A stretch of DNA of 47,377 nucleotides from Tepidiphilus sp. J10 (GTDB taxonomy: Bacteria; Pseudomonadota; Gammaproteobacteria; Burkholderiales; Thiobacillaceae), in NCBI GenBank assembly GCA_945897955.1, contig CAMDGQ010000031.1, positions 1-47,377 on the forward strand, written 5' to 3'. Positions 43,630 through 47,377 of this stretch are shown one piece after another; within the stretch, counting starts at the first letter, position 1; each line of letters opens with the position of its first letter. The notes under the pieces were generated by a model that was not told the origin of the DNA, did no database searches, and saw nothing but the letters and a program-made list of their open reading frames with translations. The position numbers were made by a program, and so were the translations under genes.

Positions 43630-45000
43630 CTACGCCGATTGATTCATCCGCATCAGGCGTTGTGCCAAGGAGTCGATTATGCGGCGAGATAGCGGCGCAG
43701 AATACCGCATCAGTTCTTCCAGCATTTCCGGCGGCAAGACCAGCGCAGTGACATCCACTTTAGCGCGGACGCTCGCAGTACGCGGTTCATCAAGCAGGTA
43801 GGCCATTTCGCCCAGCAGGTTGCCGGCGTCAATATCCATCAGACGTTTATCGCCCTCAGGGAACTGCTTGTATACCGCGACGCTGCCTCGATGGATGAAG
43901 AACGCTTCGCGGGAGGTGTCGCCTTCACGAATCAATGTTTCACCCTCAGCGTAGTGCCTGCCATATTTCGCCAGCAGCCGGTTGGACCGGGCATACACGA
44001 AGGATTCAAGTTTGTTGGAACCGCCCAGAAAAAGCTTTTCCAGGGCGGTGACATCTGCTTTGGTCAGCGCATACAGAAACTGCGCCCAGAAGTAGAACGC
44101 CATGCAGGCGAAATAGGCGCCGATCAGGATGAATACAACCCCACCCAGCGCACCGTAAACTGCCTGATATTTTTCAATCTGGAAAAACAGGCCAAAGCCC
44201 TGAAACAATCCGGCCAAGGTCAAAGTAGCCAGCGCACTAACCAGCAGCGTCTGGCGGGGTGGCGGTCTGTGCAACGGCAATCGGCGCAACGCGGCGTAGA
44301 ACAGCGACCACACCAGCAATAGCACGATCACGTTGTTGAGCGCTTTCAGCAAAGCGGTGCGCGACTCGCCGAGGATGTCGACATTGGCGAGAAAGGTCAA
44401 ACTTGCCTGGATCGTCACCGAAACCACGACCAAAGCAAACATCACCGGAATAATCACCAGCGGCAGCATCCAGTTGAGGACGAAAGGACGTTTCGATTCA
44501 TCCGGGAAAATCACCCGAAACGCACTCTGGACAGCATTGAACAGCCCACGTGAGGACAATACCAGGGTCAACAACCCAACACCGCTGGCGGCCACCTGGG
44601 TTTTTTTCGGAATGAAGCCCAGGTTGGAAAGTTGGTCGAGATTGAATTGTTCATACAAGGCGGCGAGCAGGATCACCGCCGGTGTCGAGTTTTCCGCCAG
44701 CACGGCCAGATATTGTGCGGCGTAGGTCAACAACAGAATCAGGGGCGCGGCGGAAAGAAGGAAATAGAATGCAGTCGCGGCGGCGTGATTCTGCAATTCG
44801 TTCTTGATGAACAGCCGCAGCGTAGTGACCATGGCTTGCAGAAAACCATCCAGTCCATTGCGCCGACGCTCGCTCAGCTGAGGCAGTCTTGGTTTTGGAG
44901 GGGAAGGTGGCATGGTGGGATCAGCGGCAGTCATCAATTCATCGACCGAAATGCCAAGCAGATTTGGACGGGTATGGGCATGCGGCCTGAAATATCTCAC
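43630..45000 (-). CDS. YihY/BrkB-family membrane protein fused to a cyclic-nucleotide-binding domain
   Basis: 456 residues. Residues about 55-320 form the six-helix YihY/BrkB unit (HAAATAFYFLLSAAPLILLLTY, ... GVVFILIGAYFACMAFYFWAQ), a family of unknown transport function. The C-terminal 130 residues are a CAP-type beta-roll with YAEGETLIREGDTSREAFFIHRGSVAVY and the phosphate-binding-cassette-like GNLLGEMAYLLDEPRTASVRA, whose Arg is kept. There is no DNA-binding domain. This suggests a membrane protein gated or regulated by cAMP or another nucleotide. BrkB proteins rarely carry such a domain to my knowledge. The start is uncertain (ATG at 45000 or internal ATGs at about residues 23 and 30). 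Confidence 0.85.
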   Translation of the reverse strand: MRYFRPHAHTRPNLLGISVDELMTAADPTMPPSPPKPRLPQLSERRRNGLDGFLQAMVTTLRLFIKNELQNHAAATAFYFLLSAAPLILLLTYAAQYLAVLAENSTPAVILLAALYEQFNLDQLSNLGFIPKKTQVAASGVGLLTLVLSSRGLFNAVQSAFRVIFPDESKRPFVLNWMLPLVIIPVMFALVVVSVTIQASLTFLANVDILGESRTALLKALNNVIVLLLVWSLFYAALRRLPLHRPPPRQTLLVSALATLTLAGLFQGFGLFFQIEKYQAVYGALGGVVFILIGAYFACMAFYFWAQFLYALTKADVTALEKLFLGGSNKLESFVYARSNRLLAKYGRHYAEGETLIREGDTSREAFFIHRGSVAVYKQFPEGDKRLMDIDAGNLLGEMAYLLDEPRTASVRAKVDVTALVLPPEMLEELMRYSAPLSRRIIDSLAQRLMRMNQSA

Positions 45001-45108
45001 AAGTTGCTGACAAAATCCTTATCGGCGGTGAGGGCGGCAGACACGAAAATTCGCGGAGATATATCCGCGCGATAGAATTCGCGCTGTTCCGATTTCTGAA
45101 AGCTTTTC

Positions 45109-46359
45109 ATGTCCCTGATTCGTCCTTTCCCCGCCCTGCGTCCCGCACCCGGTCGCGCCCAGGAAGTCATCGCGCCGCCCTATGATGTGCTGAATACTGC
45201 CGAAGCGCGGCTAATGGCGGAAGATCGGCCATGGAGTTTTCTGCATATCTCGAAACCCGAAATCGACCTGCCGCCGGATACCGATCCGTATGCGCCCGAG
45301 GTCTATGCCAAAGCGGCGGAAAACCTGGGCAGGATGATCGATGCTGGCGTGCTGGTTCAGGATGCCGAAGCCGGCTATTACGCCTATCGCCTGATCATGG
45401 GCGAACATGTCCAGGTCGGCCTGGTCGCCGCCGCCAGCGTGGCGGATTACGACACCAACCGGATTCGCAAACATGAATTTACCCGGCCCGACAAGGAAGA
45501 CGACCGAGTGCGCCAGATCGAAGCGTTGAACGCACAGACTGGACCGGTTTTGTTGGCTTACCCGCATCAAGCAGAAGTGGATTCCATCCTTGCTGCCGCG
45601 ACTCAGAGCGCGCCGGATTCTGATGGCGTTGCCGAGGGGGTAAACGGCGGTGGTGTCCGCCATACGCTTTGGGCGATCCGCGATGCCGCGACGCTGGCGC
45701 GCCTGACCGAATTGTTCGATGCGATGCCGGCGCTGTACATCGCCGATGGCCATCACCGTTCCGCCTCCGCCAGCCGCATCTGCGCATCGCGCCGCGCTTC
45801 AAATAGCCAACACAGCGGCGATGAGGCTTACAACTACTTCCTGTCGGTGATCTTCCCGCATCACCAGATGCGCATACTGGATTACAACCGCGTCATCAAG
45901 GATTTGAACGGTCTCTCGGAACCTGAATTCATGGCGCGAGTGGCGGAAAGTTTCATGATCGAAATGAGCGATTCAGCGGTGAAGCCGGCGCGGACCGGCG
46001 AATTCGGTCTGTACATGAATGGCCGCTGGACTACCTTGACTATCCGTGCCGACCTGATCCCGCACGATCCGGTCGGCCGGCTCGATGTCAGCCTGCTGCA
46101 GAACAACCTGATCGCGCCGATTCTCGGCATTGATGATCCGCGACGTGACAAACGTATCGATTTCGTTGGCGGCATTCGCGGTCTGGCTGAACTGGAGAAA
46201 CGTGTCGATTCGGGTGAGATGGCACTTGCGCTGGCTTTACATCCCACCAGTATGGAAGACCTGATGGCCGTGGCGGATGCAAACGAAGTGATGCCACCGA
46301 AATCGACCTGGTTCGAACCCAAGCTGGCGGATGGTCTGGCATCGCATATGCTCGACTAG
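45109..46359 (+). CDS. DUF1015 (SerK/SbnI-like) protein
   Basis: 416 residues, starting MSLIRPFPALRPAPGRAQEVIAPPYDV, the N-terminal signature of DUF1015. Further family motifs are EFTRPDKEDDRVRQIEALNAQTGPVLLAY, ALYIADGHHRSASASRI and a C-terminal VGGIRGLAELEKRVDSGEMALALALHPT. The family includes free-serine kinases (SerK, SbnI) with a ParB/sulfiredoxin-like fold, and other members are uncharacterised. A phosphoserine-making role feeding cysteine synthesis is possible but not shown. The gene diverges from the BrkB-cNMP gene and ends at a long terminator, so it is transcriptionally separate from soxYZ. Confidence 0.88.
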   Translation: MSLIRPFPALRPAPGRAQEVIAPPYDVLNTAEARLMAEDRPWSFLHISKPEIDLPPDTDPYAPEVYAKAAENLGRMIDAGVLVQDAEAGYYAYRLIMGEHVQVGLVAAASVADYDTNRIRKHEFTRPDKEDDRVRQIEALNAQTGPVLLAYPHQAEVDSILAAATQSAPDSDGVAEGVNGGGVRHTLWAIRDAATLARLTELFDAMPALYIADGHHRSASASRICASRRASNSQHSGDEAYNYFLSVIFPHHQMRILDYNRVIKDLNGLSEPEFMARVAESFMIEMSDSAVKPARTGEFGLYMNGRWTTLTIRADLIPHDPVGRLDVSLLQNNLIAPILGIDDPRRDKRIDFVGGIRGLAELEKRVDSGEMALALALHPTSMEDLMAVADANEVMPPKSTWFEPKLADGLASHMLD

Positions 46360-46387
46360 ACGGATTCCCGACGCCCGCCTGACCCAG

Positions 46388-46440
46388 AAGCGCCCCTGCA
46401 TGTCATGACACTGTCATGACATGCAGGGGCGCTTGTTTTT
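46388..46440 (+). terminator. Rho-independent terminator with a 23-bp stem
   Basis: Arms 46388-46410 and 46412-46434 are exact complements around a single central base (core TGTCATGACA-c-TGTCATGACA), followed by G and then TTTTT (46436-46440). Such a long perfect palindrome is more than a terminator needs. It insulates soxY from the DUF1015 gene 29 bases upstream. Confidence 0.88.
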
Positions 46441-46637
46441 CGGAAAGTCAGTACAGGGCATCCGATAAATTATAAATTCAATACAATCATGTGCTTAATG
46501 AAATCTGAACGGTTGGCCCTGATCTTGCTGTATAGACTTGCCGTGCCCACTTCCTGTGTCATGCGGGGTGTAGCTGACCGGAGGTTTTCATCGCGGCGAG
46601 AAACATGATGCAAGTATTCAACTTAATGGAGTTTCGA

Positions 46638-47105
46638 ATGAACATTTTGCGCAGAAACGTACTGAAGGGTGCTGGCGCTGCCGGCGCGGTGAGCGTAGCG
46701 ATGGCCGCTGGCCTGCTGAAACCGGGCATGGCCTTTGCAGCGGACTGGAACAAAGCCGTGTTTGAAAGCAAAGATCTGGGTTCGGTGATGGGTGCTGTGG
46801 GTGGCGCGGGTGCCGCTGCTGGTGACATCAGCGTGAAAGCGCCGGACATCGCCGAAAACGGCGCTGTCGTCCCGGTTGAAATCACCTCCAACATTGCCGG
46901 CACTGAATCGATCATCATCATCGGCGAAAAGAACACCCAGCCGATGCTGGCCGAGTTCAATCTGAGCAACGGCGCCCAAGGCTTCATCTCCACCCGCATC
47001 AAGATGGGTGCGACCTCCAACGTGCGCGCCTTGGTGAAAGCCGGCGGCAAGATGTACACGGCGGCGAAGGAAGTGAAAGTCACCATTGGCGGCTGCGGCG
47101 GCTAA
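46638..47105 (+). CDS. soxY: Sulfur-oxidation carrier protein SoxY
   Basis: 155 residues. The twin-arginine signal MNILRRNVLKGAGAAGAV...GMAFA sends the folded protein to the periplasm. The mature domain has VPVEITSNIAGTESIIIIGEKNTQPMLAEF and ends KVTIGGCGG. The cysteine of this swinging arm carries the thiosulfate-derived sulfane during Sox oxidation. The ATG at 46638 has TGGAG upstream, while the frame is open from 46605. It begins the sox cluster in this window, and soxZ follows after 55 bases. The order with no soxX or soxA upstream suggests a soxYZ-first operon. Confidence 0.97.
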   Translation: MNILRRNVLKGAGAAGAVSVAMAAGLLKPGMAFAADWNKAVFESKDLGSVMGAVGGAGAAAGDISVKAPDIAENGAVVPVEITSNIAGTESIIIIGEKNTQPMLAEFNLSNGAQGFISTRIKMGATSNVRALVKAGGKMYTAAKEVKVTIGGCGG

Positions 47106-47160
47106 CAGGTTGACTGACCGACAGAACCGAACCCGTTAAAGAAACTTAGGAGCAAGAAAA

Positions 47161-47377
47161 TGGCAGAACCGATGAAAATCCGCGCCACCATGGCCGGCGA
47201 TGCAGCCGAAGTGAAGTGCCTGATGAACCACCCGATGGAAACTGGCCTGCGCAAAGACGCCAAGACCGGCGCTGTGGTCCCCGCGCACCACATCACCAAC
47301 GTCACCGCGACGCTGAACGGCGCGCAAGTGCTGAACGCGCAGTGGGGCGGCGGCATTTCCAAGAACCCCTACCTGGC
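47161..47377 (+). CDS. soxZ: Sulfur-oxidation protein SoxZ (partial, runs off the window)
   Basis: 72 codons of the N-terminal part are present, starting at an ATG preceded by TAGGAGC. It reads MAEPMKIRATMAGDAAEVKC with the characteristic LMNHPMETGLRKDAKTG and VVPAHHITNVTATLNGAQV. SoxZ is the small immunoglobulin-like partner that dimerises with SoxY in the periplasm and is exported with it, having no signal of its own. The window ends inside the gene, so completeness and the following sox genes cannot be judged. Confidence 0.97.

Noticed and set aside
46513-46536. Sigma-70 promoter TTGGCC...TATAGA upstream of soxY
   Set aside because: The spacer is only 12 bases, and no better -35 was found at the proper distance.

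Overview
The window reads as a chromosomal segment of a GC-rich betaproteobacterium, probably a sulfur-oxidising, nitrate-respiring facultative anaerobe of the Rhodocyclales/Nitrosomonadales type. The evidence is soxY and soxZ at the right edge, a NarX/NarL pair beside a Dnr-like Crp/Fnr regulator, a TusE/DsrC-family protein, an iron superoxide dismutase and beta-type housekeeping genes. The genus is an inference; no rRNA or tRNA gene was seen.

Left third (1-14443): a type I secretion locus. It encodes a 3272-residue RTX calcium-binding protein, its ABC exporter and its membrane-fusion protein, all on the + strand. Upstream lie the remains of a second copy: a short piece of an exporter gene, then a 50-codon piece matching the N-terminus of the giant protein. 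An unrecognised 148-residue gene lies between the remnant and the intact RTX gene. No TolC-type outer-membrane gene is present.

14454-21124: sensing and signalling. narX-narL (-) diverge from a Dnr-like regulator (+), and the gap between them holds a near-consensus 7-2-7 NarL-type site. Next is a membrane GGDEF-EAL protein (-), divergent from an HDOD protein (+) with a good sigma-28-type promoter. A 23-bp motif is repeated, in inverted orientation, in front of the two genes.

21213-34554: sodB, then a 293-bp non-coding element with 20-bp terminal inverted repeats, a TATT direct duplication and several RNA-like hairpins. After it comes a three-gene periplasmic operon (alpha-2-macroglobulin, a small cysteine-rich protein, PBP1c). 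Then follow tusE, a small secreted protein, thiO, a psd-SMR-methyltransferase operon and queF.

34649-47377: smc, whose hinge-region coding sequence contains an in-frame REP/MITE-like palindrome; a lone mlaF; the grpE-dnaK-dnaJ heat-shock cluster with a sigma-32-type promoter and a different palindromic repeat in each gap; a stand-alone CZB zinc protein; a BrkB/YihY membrane protein fused to a cyclic-nucleotide-binding domain; a DUF1015/SerK-like protein; and soxY-soxZ (soxZ cut by the window end).

The best leads for something undescribed are the hairpin-rich element at 21905-22197, the decayed RTX cassette with its partner gene, the cysteine-rich protein inside the macroglobulin-PBP1c operon, the BrkB-cNMP fusion, and the palindrome accommodated inside smc.
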